A stretch of DNA of 64,000 nt. Source: Auanema rhodensis (Eukaryota > Nematoda > Chromadorea > Rhabditida > Rhabditidae). The notes beneath the pieces are model-generated. The model saw nothing but the letters and a program-made list of their open reading frames with translations, had not been told where the DNA came from and did no database searches. Position numbers and translations under genes: made by a program. The DNA is taken from the NCBI GenBank assembly GCA_964057225.1, contig OZ059900.1:22521638-22585637 (forward strand), read 5' to 3'. Positions 21,183 through 35,532 of the stretch are shown in pieces (the first letter of the stretch is position 1; each line of letters opens with the position of its first letter).

Positions 21183-24100
21183 ATGGCTAATATTGATTAA
21201 ATCGATTTTTGTTCATATGAGTCGTCAAATGCAACGAATTTCAGCGTGTTACATACTAAAATGAAGCATTTTACATGCTGAACACTAGAAAAATACAAAA
21301 ACACAGTTTTTCCCATGAGAAATATTTTATTATGCTGGAAAACCAGTTTTTGGAAATTTCGCTGTAAACAAGGTTTTGACTTACGATTTCATGTGTTCAA
21401 ACTCATGCAATGTCAATGAAAGCTAGCTCAAAATTGTTCGTACAACGTCTAGTTCCACTTTCACGACAAAAAAACAGGGGTTAGAAAATTTAGGAAATTA
21501 GCATATTCTGAGGGCACGCCCCTTATGGCTAATATTGATTAAATCGATTTTTGTTCATATGAGTCGTCAAATGCAACGAATTTCATCGTGTTACATACTA
21601 AAATGAAGTATTTTACATGCTGAACACTAGAAAAATACAAAAAACAGTATTTCCCATGAGAAATATTTTATTATGCTGGAAAACCAGTTTTTGGAAGTTT
21701 CGCTGTAAACAAGGTTTTGACTTACGATTTCATGTGTTCAAACTCATGCAATGTCAATGAAACCTAGCTCAAAATTGTTCCTACAACGTCTAATTCCACT
21801 TTCACGACAAAAAAACAGGGGTTAGAAAATTAAGGAAATTAGCATATTCTGAGGGCACGCCCCTTATGGCTAATATTGATTAAATCGATTTTTGTTCATA
21901 TGAGTCGTCAAATGCAACGAATTTCAGCGTGTTACATACTAAAATGAAGCATTTTACATGCTGAACACTATAAAAATACAAAAACACAGTATTTCCCATG
22001 AGAAATATTTTATTATGCTGGAAACCAGTTTTTGGAATTTTCGCTGTAAACAAGGTTTTGACTTACGATTTCATGTGTTCAAACTCATGCAATGTCAATA
22101 AAACCTAGCTCAAAATTGTTCGTACAACGTCTAGTTCCACTTTCACGACAAAAAAACAGGGGTTAGAAAATTTAGGAAATTAGCATATTCTGAGGGCACG
22201 CCCCTTATGGCTAATATTGATTAAATCGATTTTTGTTCATATGAGTCGTCAAATGCAACGAATTTCATCGTGTTACATACTAAAATGAAGTATTTTATAT
22301 GCTGAACACTAGAAAAATACAAAAAACAGTATTTCCCATGAGAAATATTTTATTATGCTGGAAAACCAGTTTTTGGAAGTTTCGCTGTAAACAAGGTTTT
22401 GACTTACGATTTCATGTGTTCAAACTCATGCAATGTCAATGAAACCTAGCTCAAAATTGTTCCTACAACGTCTAATTCCACTTTCACGACAAAAAAACAG
22501 GGGTTAGAAAATTAAGGAAATTAGCATATTCTGAGGGCACGCCCCTTATGGCTAATATTGATTAAATCGATTTTTGTTCATATGAGTCGTCAAATGCAAC
22601 GAATTTCAGCGTGTTACATACTAAAATGAAGCATTTTACATGCTGAACACTATAAAAATACAAAAACACAGTATTTCCCATGAGAAATATTTTATTATGC
22701 TGGAAAACCAGTTTTTGGAAATTTCGCTGTAAACAAGGTTTTGACTTACGATTTCATGTGTTCAAACTCATGCAATGTCAATGAAACCTAGCTCAAAATT
22801 GTTCCTACAACGTCTAGTTCCACTTTCACGACAAAAAACAGGGGTTAGAAAATTAAGGAAATTAGCATATTCTGAGGGCACGCCCCTTATGGCTAATATT
22901 GATTAAATCGATTTTTGTTCATATGAGTCGTCAAATGCAACGAATTTCAGCGTGTTACATACTAAAATGAAGCATTTTACATGCTGAACACTAGAAAAAT
23001 ACAAAAACACAGTATTTCCCATGAGAAATATTTTATTATGCTGGAAAACCAGTTTTTGGAAAGTTCGCTGTAAACAAGGTTTTGACTTACGATTTCATGT
23101 GTTCAAACTCATGCAATGTCAATGAAACCTAGCTCAAAATTGTTCGTACAACGTCTAGTTCCACTTTCACGACAAAAAAACAGGGGTTAGAAAATTAAGG
23201 AAATTAGCATATTCTGAGGGCACGCCCCTTATGGCTAATATTGATTAAATCGATTTTTGTTCATATGAGTCGTCAAATGCAATTAATTTCAGCGTGTTAC
23301 ATACTAAAATGAAGCATTTTACATGCTGAACACTAAAAAAATACAAAAACACAGTATTTCCCATGAGAAATATTTTATTATGCTGGAAAACCAGTTTTTG
23401 GAAAGTTCGCTGTAAACAAGGTTTTGACTTACGATTTCATGTGTTCAAACTCATGCAATGTCAATGAAACCTAGCTCAAAATTGTTCGTACAACGTCTAA
23501 TTCCACTTTCACGACAAAAAAACAGGGGTTAGAAAATTAAGGAAATTAGCATATTCTGAGGGCACGCCCCTTATGGCTAATATTGATTAAATCGATTTTT
23601 GTTCATATGAGTCGTCAAATGCAACGAATTTCAGCGTGTTACATACTAAAATGAAGCATTTTACATGCTGAACACTATAAAAATACAAAAACACAGTATT
23701 TCCCATGAGAAATATTTTATTATGCTGGAAAACCAGTTTTTGGAAGTTTCGCTGTAAACAAGGTTTTGACTTACGATTTCATGTGTTCAAACTCATGCAA
23801 TGTCAATGAAACCTAGCTCAAAATTGTTCCTACAACGTCTAATTCCACTTTCACGACAAAAAAACAGGGGTTAGAAAATTAAGGAAATTAGCATATTCTG
23901 AGGGCACGCCCCTTATGGCTAATATTGATTAAATCGATTTTTGTTCATATGAGTCGTCAAATGCAACGAATTTCAGCGTGTTACATACTAAAATGAAGCA
24001 TTTTACATGCTGAACACTATAAAAATACAAAAACACAGTATTTCCCATGAGAAATATTTTATTATGCTGGAAAACCAGTTTTTGGAAATTTCGCTGTAAA

Positions 24101-26991
24101 CAAGGTTTTGACTTACGATTTCATGTGTTCAAACTCATGCAATGTCAATGAAACCTAGCTCAAAATTGTTCGTACAACGTCTAATTCCACTTTCACGACA
24201 AAAAAACAGGGGTTAGAAAATTAAGGAAATTAGCATATTCTGAGGGCACGCCCCTTATGGCTAATATTGATTAAATCGATTTTTGTTCATATGAGTCGTC
24301 AAATGCAACGAATTTCAGCGTGTTACATACTAAAATGAAGCATTTTACATGCTGAACACTATAAAAATACAAAAACACAGTATTTCCCATGAGAAATATT
24401 TTATTATGCTGGAAAACCAGTTTTTGGAAGTTTCGCTGTAAACAAGGTTTTGACTTACGATTTCATGTGTTCAAACTCATGCAATGTCAATGAAACCTAG
24501 CTCAAAATTGTTCCTACAACGTCTAATTCCACTTTCACGACAAAAAAACAGGGGTTAGAAAATTAAGGAAATTAGCATATTCTGAGGGCACGCCCCTTAT
24601 GGCTAATATTGATTAAATCGATTTTTGTTCATATGAGTCGTCAAATGCAACGAATTTCAGCGTGTTACATACTAAAATGAAGCATTTTACATGCTGAACA
24701 CTATAAAAATACAAAAACACAGTATTTCCCATGAGAAATATTTTATTATGCTGGAAAACCAGTTTTTGGAAATTTCGCTGTAAACAAGGTTTTGACTTAC
24801 GATTTCATGTGTTCAAACTCATGCAATGTCAATGAAACCTAGCTCAAAATTGTTCCTACAACGTCTAATTCCACTTTCACGACAAAAAAACAGGGGTTAG
24901 AAAATTAAGGAAATTAGCATATTCTGAGGGCACGCCCCTTATGGCTAATATTGATTAAATCGATTTTTGTTCATATGAGTCGTCAAATGCAACGAATTTC
25001 AGCGTGTTACATACTAAAATGAAGCATTTTACATGCTGAACACTATAAAAATACAAAAACACAGTATTTCCCATGAGAAATATTTTATTATGCTGGAAAA
25101 CCAGTTTTTGGAAATTTCGCTGTAAACAAGGTTTTGACTTACGATTTCATGTGTTCAAACTCATGCAATGTCAATGAAACCTAGCTCAAAATTGTTCCTA
25201 CAACGTCTAGTTCCACTTTCACGACAAAAAACAGGGGTTAGAAAATTAAGGAAATTAGCATATTCTGAGGGCACGCCCCTTATGGCTAATATTGATTAAA
25301 TCGATTTTTGTTCATATGAGTCGTCAAATGCAACGAATTTCAGCGTGTTACATACTAAAATGAAGCATTTTACATGCTGAACACTAGAAAAATACAAAAA
25401 CACAGTATTTCCCATGAGAAATATTTTATTATGCTGGAAAACCAGTTTTTGGAAAGTTCGCTGTAAACAAGGTTTTGACTTACGATTTCATGTGTTCAAA
25501 CTCATGCAATGTCAATGAAACCTAGCTCAAAATTGTTCGTACAACGTCTAGTTCCACTTTCACGACAAAAAAACAGGGGTTAGAAAATTAAGGAAATTAG
25601 CATATTCTGAGGGCACGCCCCTTATGGCTAATATTGATTAAATCGATTTTTGTTCATATGAGTCGTCAAATGCAATTAATTTCAGCGTGTTACATACTAA
25701 AATGAAGCATTTTACATGCTGAACACTAAAAAAATACAAAAACACAGTATTTCCCATGAGAAATATTTTATTATGCTGGAAAACCAGTTTTTGGAAAGTT
25801 CGCTGTAAACAAGGTTTTGACTTACGATTTCATGTGTTCAAACTCATGCAATGTCAATGAAACCTAGCTCAAAATTGTTCGTACAACGTCTAGTTCCACT
25901 TTCACGACAAAAAAACAGGGGTTAGAAAATTAAGGAAATTAGCATATTCTGAGGGCACGCCCCTTATGGCTAATATTGATTAAATCGATTTTTGTTCATA
26001 TGAGTCGTCAAATGCAATTAATTTCAGCGTGTTACATACTAAAATGAAGCATTTTACATGCTGAACACTAAAAAAATACAAAAACACAGTATTTCCCATG
26101 AGAAATATTTTATTATGCTGGAAAACCAGTTTTTGGAAAGTTCGCTGTAAACAAGGTTTTGACTTACGATTTCATGTGTTCAAACTCATGCAATGTCAAT
26201 GAAACCTAGCTCAAAATTGTTCGTACAACGTCTAGTTCCACTTTCACGACAAAAAAACAGGGGTTAGAAAATTAAGGAAATTAGCATATTCTGAGGGCAC
26301 GCCCCTTATGGCTAATATTGATTAAATCGATTTTTGTTCATATGAGTCGTCAAATGCAATTAATTTCAGCGTGTTACATACTAAAATGAAGCATTTTACA
26401 TGCTGAACACTAAAAAAATACAAAAACACAGTATTTCCCATGAGAAATATTTTATTATGCTGGAAAACGAGTTTTTGGAAATTTCGCTGTAAACAAGGTT
26501 TTGACTTACGATTTCATGTGTTCAAACTCATGCAATGTCAATGAAACCTAGCTCAAAATTGTTCCTACAACGTCTAGTTCCACTTTCACGACAAAAAAAC
26601 AGGGGTTAGAAAATTAAGGAAATTAGCATATTCTGAGGGCACGCCCCTTATGGCTAATATTGATTAAATCGATTTTTGTTCATATGAGTCGTCAAATGCA
26701 ACGAATTTCAGCGTGTTACATACTTAAATGAAGCATTTTACATGCTGAACACTAGAAAAATACAAAAACACAGTTTTTCCCATGAGAAATATTTTATTAT
26801 GCTGGAAAACCAGTTTTTGGAAATTTCGCTGTAAACAAGGTTTTGACTTACGATTTCATGTGTTCAAACTCATGCAATGTCAATAAAACCTAGCTCAAAA
26901 TTGTTCGTACAACGTCTAGTTCCACTTTCACGACAAAAAAACAGGGGTTAGAAAATTTAGGAAATTAGCATATTCTGAGGGCACGCCCCTT
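21183..26991 (+). repeat. Central HOR unit, 17 monomers
   Basis: Order: E-prime (21183), U (21525), V (21866), U-prime (22207), N (22548), beta (22889), alpha (23231, with A270), four T106 monomers (23573, 23915, 24257, 24599), N (24941), beta (25282), alpha (25624), alpha (25966), alpha-prime (26308), D/E hybrid (26650). The N-beta-alpha run is present twice around the T106 insert. Unit length is 5809 bp. Confidence 0.8.
23573..24940 (+). repeat. Alternating two-monomer expansion
   Basis: Four T106/A270 monomers alternate: 23573 and 24257 have G174 (GGAAGTTTCG), while 23915 and 24599 have GGAAATTTCG. This gives a dimer period of 684 bp. 23915 carries CG at 257-258 and the other three CC. 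The G174 form resembles class M at 44074 and 50568. Confidence 0.7.
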
Positions 26992-29900
26992 ATGGCTAAT
27001 ATTGATTAAATCGATTTTTGTTCATATGAGTCGTCAAATGCAACGAATTTCAGCGTGTTACATACTAAAATGAAGCATTTTACATGCTGAACACTAGAAA
27101 AATACAAAAACACAGTTTTTCCCATGAGAAATATTTTATTATGCTGGAAAACCAGTTTTTGGAAATTTCGCTGTAAACAAGGTTTTGACTTACGATTTCA
27201 TGTGTTCAAACTCATGCAATGTCAATGAAAGCTAGCTCAAAATTGTTCGTACAACGTCTAGTTCCACTTTCACGACAAAAAAACAGGGGTTAGAAAATTT
27301 AGGAAATTAGCATATTCTGAGGGCACGCCCCTTATGGCTAATATTGATTAAATCGATTTTTGTTCATATGAGTCGTCAAATGCAACGAATTTCATCGTGT
27401 TACATACTAAAATGAAGTATTTTACATGCTGAACACTAGAAAAATACAAAAAACAGTATTTCCCATGAGAAATATTTTATTATGCTGGAAAACCAGTTTT
27501 TGGAAGTTTCGCTGTAAACAAGGTTTTGACTTACGATTTCATGTGTTCAAACTCATGCAATGTCAATGAAACCTAGCTCAAAATTGTTCCTACAACGTCT
27601 AATTCCACTTTCACGACAAAAAAACAGGGGTTAGAAAATTAAGGAAATTAGCATATTCTGAGGGCACGCCCCTTATGGCTAATATTGATTAAATCGATTT
27701 TTGTTCATATGAGTCGTCAAATGCAACGAATTTCAGCGTGTTACATACTAAAATGAAGCATTTTACATGCTGAACACTATAAAAATACAAAAACACAGTA
27801 TTTCCCATGAGAAATATTTTATTATGTTGGAAACCAGTTTTTGGAATTTTCGCTGTAAACAAGGTTTTGACTTACGATTTCATGTGTTCAAACTCATGCA
27901 ATGTCAATAAAACCTAGCTCAAAATTGTTCGTACAACGTCTAGTTCCACTTTCACGACAAAAAAACAGGGGTTAGAAAATTTAGGAAATTAGCATATTCT
28001 GAGGGCACGCCCCTTATGGCTAATATTGATTAAATCGATTTTTGTTCATATGAGTCGTCAAATGCAACGAATTTCATCGTGTTACATACTAAAATGAAGT
28101 ATTTTATATGCTGAACACTAGAAAAATACAAAAAACAGTATTTCCCATGAGAAATATTTTATTATGCTGGAAAACCAGTTTTTGGAAGTTTCGCTGTAAA
28201 CAAGGTTTTGACTTACGATTTCATGTGTTCAAACTCATGCAATGTCAATGAAACCTAGCTCAAAATTGTTCCTACAACGTCTAATTCCACTTTCACGACA
28301 AAAAAACAGGGGTTAGAAAATTAAGGAAATTAGCATATTCTGAGGGCACGCCCCTTATGGCTAATATTGATTAAATCGATTTTTGTTCATATGAGTCGTC
28401 AAATGCAACGAATTTCAGCGTGTTACATACTAAAATGAAGCATTTTACATGCTGAACACTATAAAAATACAAAAACACAGTATTTCCCATGAGAAATATT
28501 TTATTATGCTGGAAAACCAGTTTTTGGAAATTTCGCTGTAAACAAGGTTTTGACTTACGATTTCATGTGTTCAAACTCATGCAATGTCAATGAAACCTAG
28601 CTCAAAATTGTTCCTACAACGTCTAGTTCCACTTTCACGACAAAAAACAGGGGTTAGAAAATTAAGGAAATTAGCATATTCTGAGGGCACGCCCCTTATG
28701 GCTAATATTGATTAAATCGATTTTTGTTCATATGAGTCGTCAAATGCAACGAATTTCAGCGTGTTACATACTAAAATGAAGCATTTTACATGCTGAACAC
28801 TAGAAAAATACAAAAACACAGTATTTCCCATGAGAAATATTTTATTATGCTGGAAAACCAGTTTTTGGAAAGTTCGCTGTAAACAAGGTTTTGACTTACG
28901 ATTTCATGTGTTCAAACTCATGCAATGTCAATGAAACCTAGCTCAAAATTGTTCGTACAACGTCTAGTTCCACTTTCACGACAAAAAAACAGGGGTTAGA
29001 AAATTAAGGAAATTAGCATATTCTGAGGGCACGCCCCTTATGGCTAATATTGATTAAATCGATTTTTGTTCATATGAGTCGTCAAATGCAATTAATTTCA
29101 GCGTGTTACATACTAAAATGAAGCATTTTACATGCTGAACACTAAAAAAATACAAAAACACAGTATTTCCCATGAGAAATATTTTATTATGCTGGAAAAC
29201 CAGTTTTTGGAAAGTTCGCTGTAAACAAGGTTTTGACTTACGATTTCATGTGTTCAAACTCATGCAATGTCAATGAAACCTAGCTCAAAATTGTTCGTAC
29301 AACGTCTAGTTCCACTTTCACGACAAAAAAACAGGGGTTAGAAAATTAAGGAAATTAGCATATTCTGAGGGCACGCCCCTTATGGCTAATATTGATTAAA
29401 TCGATTTTTGTTCATATGAGTCGTCAAATGCAATTAATTTCAGCGTGTTACATACTAAAATGAAGCATTTTACATGCTGAACACTAAAAAAATACAAAAA
29501 CACAGTATTTCCCATGAGAAATATTTTATTATGCTGGAAAACCAGTTTTTGGAAAGTTCGCTGTAAACAAGGTTTTGACTTACGATTTCATGTGTTCAAA
29601 CTCATGCAATGTCAATGAAACCTAGCTCAAAATTGTTCGTACAACGTCTAGTTCCACTTTCACGACAAAAAAACAGGGGTTAGAAAATTAAGGAAATTAG
29701 CATATTCTGAGGGCACGCCCATTATGGCTAATATTGATTAAATCGATTTTTGTTCATATGAGTCGTCAAATGCAATTAATTTCAGCGTGTTACATACTAA
29801 AATGAAGCATTTTACATGCTGAACACTAAAAAAATACAAAAACACAGTATTTCCCATGAGAAATATTTTATTATGCTGGAAAACGAGTTTTTGGAAATTT

Positions 29901-32900
29901 CGCTGTAAACAAGGTTTTGACTTACGATTTCATGTGTTCAAACTCATGCAATGTCAATGAAACCTAGCTCAAAATTGTTCCTACAACGTCTAGTTCCACT
30001 TTCACGACAAAAAAACAGGGGTTAGAAAATTAAGGAAATTAGCATATTCTGAGGGCACGCCCCTTATGGCTAATATTGATTAAATCGATTTTTGTTCATA
30101 TGAGTCGTCAAATGCAACGAATTTCAGCGTGTTACATACTTAAATGAAGCATTTTACATGCTGAACACTAGAAAAATACAAAAACACAGTTTTTCCCATG
30201 AGAAATATTTTATTATGCTGGAAAACCAGTTTTTGGAAATTTCGCTGTAAACAAGGTTTTGACTTACGATTTCATGTGTTCAAACTCATGCAATGTCAAT
30301 GAAACCTAGCTCAAAATTGTTCGTACAACGTCTAGTTCCACTTTCACGACAAAAAAACAGGGGTTAGAAAATTAAGGAAATTAGCATATTCTGAGGGCAC
30401 GCCCCTTATGGCTAATATTGATTAAATCGATTTTTGTGCATATGAGTCGTCAAATGCAACGAATTTCAGCGTGTTACATACTAAAATGAAGCATTTTACA
30501 TGCTGAACACTAGAAAAATACAAAAACACAGTATTTCCCATGAGAAATATTTTATTATGCTGGAAAACCAGTTTTTGGAAAGTTCGCTGTAAACAAGGTT
30601 TTGACTTACGATTTCATGTGTTCAAACTCATGCAATGTCAATGAAACCTAGCTCAAAATTGTTCGTAAAACGTCTAGTTCCACTTTCACGACAAAAAAAC
30701 AGGGGTTAGAAAATTAAGGAAATTAGCATATTCTGAGGGCACGCCCCTTATGGCTAATATTGATTAAATCGATTTTTGTTCATATGAGTCGTCAAATGCA
30801 ATTAATTTCAGCGTGTTACATACTAAAATGAAGCATTTTACATGCTGAACACTAAAAAAATACAAAAACACAGTATTTCCCATGAGAAATATTTTATTAT
30901 GCTGGAAAACCAGTTTTTGGAAAGTTCGCTGTAAACAAGGTTTTGACTTACGATTTCATGTGTTCAAACTCATGCAATGTCAATGAAACCTAGCTCAAAA
31001 TTGTTCGTACAACGTCTAGTTCCACTTTCACGACAAAAAAACAGGGGTTAGAAAATTAAGGAAATTAGCATATTCTGAGGGCACGCCCCTTATGGCTAAT
31101 ATTGATTAAATCGATTTTTGTTCATATGAGTCGTCAAATGCAATTAATTTCAGCGTGTTACATACTAAAATGAAGCATTTTACATGCTGAACACTAAAAA
31201 AATACAAAAACACAGTATTTCCCATGAGAAATATTTTATTATGCTGGAAAACCAGTTTTTGGAAAGTTCGCTGTAAACAAGGTTTTGACTTACGATTTCA
31301 TGTGTTCAAACTCATGCAATGTCAATGAAACCTAGCTCAAAATTGTTCGTACAACGTCTAGTTCCACTTTCACGACAAAAAAACAGGGGTTAGAAAATTA
31401 AGGAAATTAGCATATTCTGAGGGCACGCCCCTTATGGCTAATATTGATTAAATCGATTTTTGTTCATATGAGTCGTCAAATGCAATTAATTTCAGCGTGT
31501 TACATACTAAAATGAAGCATTTTACATGCTGAACACTAAAAAAATACAAAAACACAGTATTTCCCATGAGAAATATTTTATTATGCTGGAAAACGAGTTT
31601 TTGGAAATTTCGCTGTAAACAAGGTTTTGACTTACGATTTCATGTGTTCAAACTCATGCAATGTCAATGAAACCTAGCTCAAAATTGTTCCTACAACGTC
31701 TAGTTCCACTTTCACGACAAAAAAACAGGGGTTAGAAAATTAAGGAAATTAGCATATTCTGAGGGCACGCCCCTTATGGCTAATATTGATTAAATCGATT
31801 TTTGTTCATATGAGTCGTCAAATGCAACGAATTTCAGCGTGTTACATACTTAAATGAAGCATTTTACATGCTGAACACTAGAAAAATACAAAAACACAGT
31901 ATTTCCCATGAGAAATATTTTATTATACTGGAAACCAGTTTTTGGAATTTTCGCTGTAAACAAGGTTTTGACTTACGATTTCATGTGTTCAAACTCATGC
32001 AATGTCAATGAAACCTAGCTCAAAACTGTTCGTACAACGTCTAGTTCCACTTTCACGACAAAAAAACAGGGGTTAGAAAATTTAGGAAATTAGCATACTC
32101 TGAGGGCACGCCCCTTATGGCTAATATTGATTAAATCGATTTTTGTTCATATGAGTCGTCAAATGCAATTAATTTCAGCGTGTTACATACTAAAATGAAG
32201 CATTTTACATGCTGAACACTAAAAAAATACAAAAACACAGTATTTCCCATGAGAAATATTTTATTATGCTGGAAAACGAGTTTTTGGAAATTTCGCTGTA
32301 AACAAGGTTTTGACTTACGATTTCATGTGTTCAAACTCATGCAATGTCAATGAAACCTAGCTCAAAATTGTTCCTACAACGTCTAGTTCCACTTTCACGA
32401 CAAAAAAACAGGGGTTAGAAAATTAAGGAAATTAGCATATTCTGAGGGCACGCCCCTTATGGCTAATATTGATTAAATCGATTTTTGTTCATATGAGTCG
32501 TCAAATGCAACGAATTTCAGCGTGTTACATACTTAAATGAAGCATTTTACATGCTGAACACTAGAAAAATACAAAAACACAGTATTTCCCATGAGAAATA
32601 TTTTATTATACTGGAAACTAGTTTTTGGAATTTTCGCTGTAAACAAGGTTTTGACTTACGATTTCATGTGTTCAAACTCATGCAATGTCAATGAAACCTA
32701 GCTCAAAACTGTTCGTACAACGTCTAGTTCCACTTTCACGACAAAAAAACAGGGGTTAGAAAATTTAGGAAATTAGCATATTCTGAGGGCACGCCCCTTA
32801 TGGCTAATATTGATTAAATCGATTTTTGTTCATATGAGTCGTCAAATGCAACGAATTTCAGCGTGTTACATACTAAAATGAAGTATTTTACATGCTGAAC

Positions 32901-33481
32901 ACTAGAAAAGTACAAAAACACAGTATTTCCCATAAGAAATATTTTATTATACTGGAAACCAGTTTTTGGAATTTTCGCTGTAAACAAGGTTTTGACTTAC
33001 GATTTCATGTGTTCAAACTCATGCAATGTCAATGAAACCTAGCTCAAAATTGTTCGTACAACGTCTAGTTCCACTTTCACGACAAAAAAACAGGGGTTAG
33101 AAAATTAAGGAAATTAGCATATTCTGAGGGCACGCCCCTTATGGCTAATATTGATTAAATCGATTTTTGTTCATATGAGTCGTCAAATGCAATTAATTTC
33201 AGCGTGTTACATACTTAAATGAAGCATTTTACATGCTGAACACTAGAAAAATACAAAAACACAGTATTTCCCATGAGAAATATTTTATTATACTGGAAAC
33301 CAGTTTTTGGAATTTTCGCTGTAAACAAGGTTTTGACTTACGATTTCATGTGTTCAAACTCATGCAATGTCAATGAAACCTAGCTCAAAACTGTTCGTAC
33401 AACGTCTAGTTCCACTTTCACGACAAAAAAACAGGGGTTAGAAAATTTAGGAAATTAGCATATTCTGAGGGCACGCCCCTT
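26992..33481 (+). repeat. Central HOR unit, 19 monomers, containing the clearest 10-mer
   Basis: Order: E-prime (26992), U (27334), V (27675, with TGTTGG at 151-156), U-prime (28016), N (28357), beta (28698), alpha (29040), alpha (29382), alpha-prime (29724), D/E hybrid (30066). Then beta (30408, with TTGTGCAT and GTAAAACG), alpha (30750), alpha (31092), alpha-prime (31434), D (31776), alpha-prime (32117), D (32459), Y (32800), Z (33141). The first ten monomers, 26992-30407 (3416 bp), are the simplest form of the central HOR. The remainder repeats beta-alpha-alpha-alpha-prime-D and alpha-prime-D. Confidence 0.8.
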
Positions 33482-33823
33482 ATGGCTAATATTGATTAAA
33501 TCGATTTTTGTTCATATGAGTCGTCAAATGCAACGAATTTCAGCGTGTTACATACTAAAATGAAGCATTTTACATGCTGAACACTAGAAAAATACAAAAA
33601 CACAGTTTTTCCCATGAGAAATATTTTATTATGCTGGAAAACCAGTTTTTGGAAATTTCGCTGTAAACAAGGTTTTGACTTACGATTTCATGTGTTCAAA
33701 CTCATGCAATGTCAATGAAACCTAGCTCAAAATTGTTCGTACAACGTCTAGTTCCACTTTCACGACAAAAAAACAGGGGTTAGAAAATTTAGGAAATTAG
33801 CATATTCTGAGGGCACGCCCCTT
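32459..33823 (+). repeat. D-Y-Z-E block, right copy
   Basis: This is the second copy of the block at 12649-14013, with identical spacing (monomer steps 341, 341, 341, 342). Y at 32800 shares the AAAAGTAC, A135, A152 and A3-loop combination with 12990. The right copy keeps AACCTAGC in E at 33482, where the left copy has AAGCTAGC. The two copies bracket most of the central HOR. Confidence 0.75.
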
Positions 33824-35532
33824 ATGGCTAATATTGATTAAATCGATTTTTGTTCATATGAGTCGTCAAATGCAACGAATTTCATCGTGTTACATACTAA
33901 AATGAAGTATTTTACATGCTGAACACTAGAAAAATACAAAAACACAGTATTTCCCATGAGAAATATTTTATTATGCTGGAAAACCAGTTTTTGGAAGTTT
34001 CGCTGTAAACAAGGTTTTGACTTACGATTTCATGTGTTCAAACTCATGCAATGTCAATGAAACCTAGCTCAAAATTGTTCCTACAACGTCTAATTCCACT
34101 TTCACGACAAAAAAACAGGGGTTAGAAAATTAAGGAAATTAGCATATTCTGAGGGCACGCCCCTTATGGCTAATATTGATTAAATCGATTTTTGTTCATA
34201 TGAGTCGTCAAATGCAACGAATTTCAGCGTGTTACATACTAAAATGAAGCATTTTACATGCTGAACACTATAAAAATACAAAAACACAGTATTTCCCATG
34301 AGAAATATTTTATTATGCTGGAAAACCAGTTTTTGGAAATTTCGCTGTAAACAAGGTTTTGACTTACGATTTCATGTGTTCAAACTCATGCAATGTCAAT
34401 GAAACCTAGCTCAAAATTGTTCCTACAACGTCTAGTTCCACTTTCACGACAAAAAACAGGGGTTAGAAAATTAAGGAAATTAGCATATTCTGAGGGCACG
34501 CCCCTTATGGCTAATATTGATTAAATCGATTTTTGTTCATATGAGTCGTCAAATGCAACGAATTTCAGCGTGTTACATACTAAAATGAAGCATTTTACAT
34601 GCTGAACACTAGAAAAATACAAAAACACAGTATTTCCCATGAGAAATATTTTATTATGCTGGAAAACCAGTTTTTGGAAAGTTCGCTGTAAACAAGGTTT
34701 TGACTTACGATTTCATGTGTTCAAACTCATGCAATGTCAATGAAACCTAGCTCAAAATTGTTCGTACAACGTCTAGTTCCACTTTCACGACAAAAAAACA
34801 GGGGTTAGAAAATTAAGGAAATTAGCATATTCTGAGGGCACGCCCCTTATGGCTAATATTGATTAAATCGATTTTTGTTCATATGAGTCGTCAAATGCAA
34901 TTAATTTCAGCGTGTTACATACTAAAATGAAGCATTTTACATGCTGAACACTAAAAAAATACAAAAACACAGTATTTCCCATGAGAAATATTTTATTATG
35001 CTGGAAAACCAGTTTTTGGAAAGTTCGCTGTAAACAAGGTTTTGACTTACGATTTCATGTGTTCAAACTCATGCAATGTCAATGAAACCTAGCTCAAAAT
35101 TGTTCGTACAACGTCTAGTTCCACTTTCACGACAAAAAAACAGGGGTTAGAAAATTAAGGAAATTAGCATATTCTGAGGGCACGCCCCTTATGGCTAATA
35201 TTGATTAAATCGATTTTTGTTCATATGAGTCGTCAAATGCAATTAATTTCAGCGTGTTACATACTAAAATGAAGCATTTTACATGCTGAACACTAAAAAA
35301 ATACAAAAACACAGTATTTCCCATGAGAAATATTTTATTATGCTGGAAAACGAGTTTTTGGAAATTTCGCTGTAAACAAGGTTTTGACTTACGATTTCAT
35401 GTGTTCAAACTCATGCAATGTCAATGAAACCTAGCTCAAAATTGTTCCTACAACGTCTAGTTCCACTTTCACGACAAAAAAACAGGGGTTAGAAAATTAA
35501 GGAAATTAGCATATTCTGAGGGCACGCCCCTT
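33482..35532 (+). repeat. Central HOR, short last unit (6 monomers)
   Basis: Order: E (33482), U (33824, which keeps C120), N (34166), beta (34507), alpha (34849), alpha-prime (35191). V, U-prime and one alpha are missing compared with the 10-mer. The array then passes into class D at 35533, where the 9-monomer HOR begins, so this is the boundary between central and right HOR families. Confidence 0.75.
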
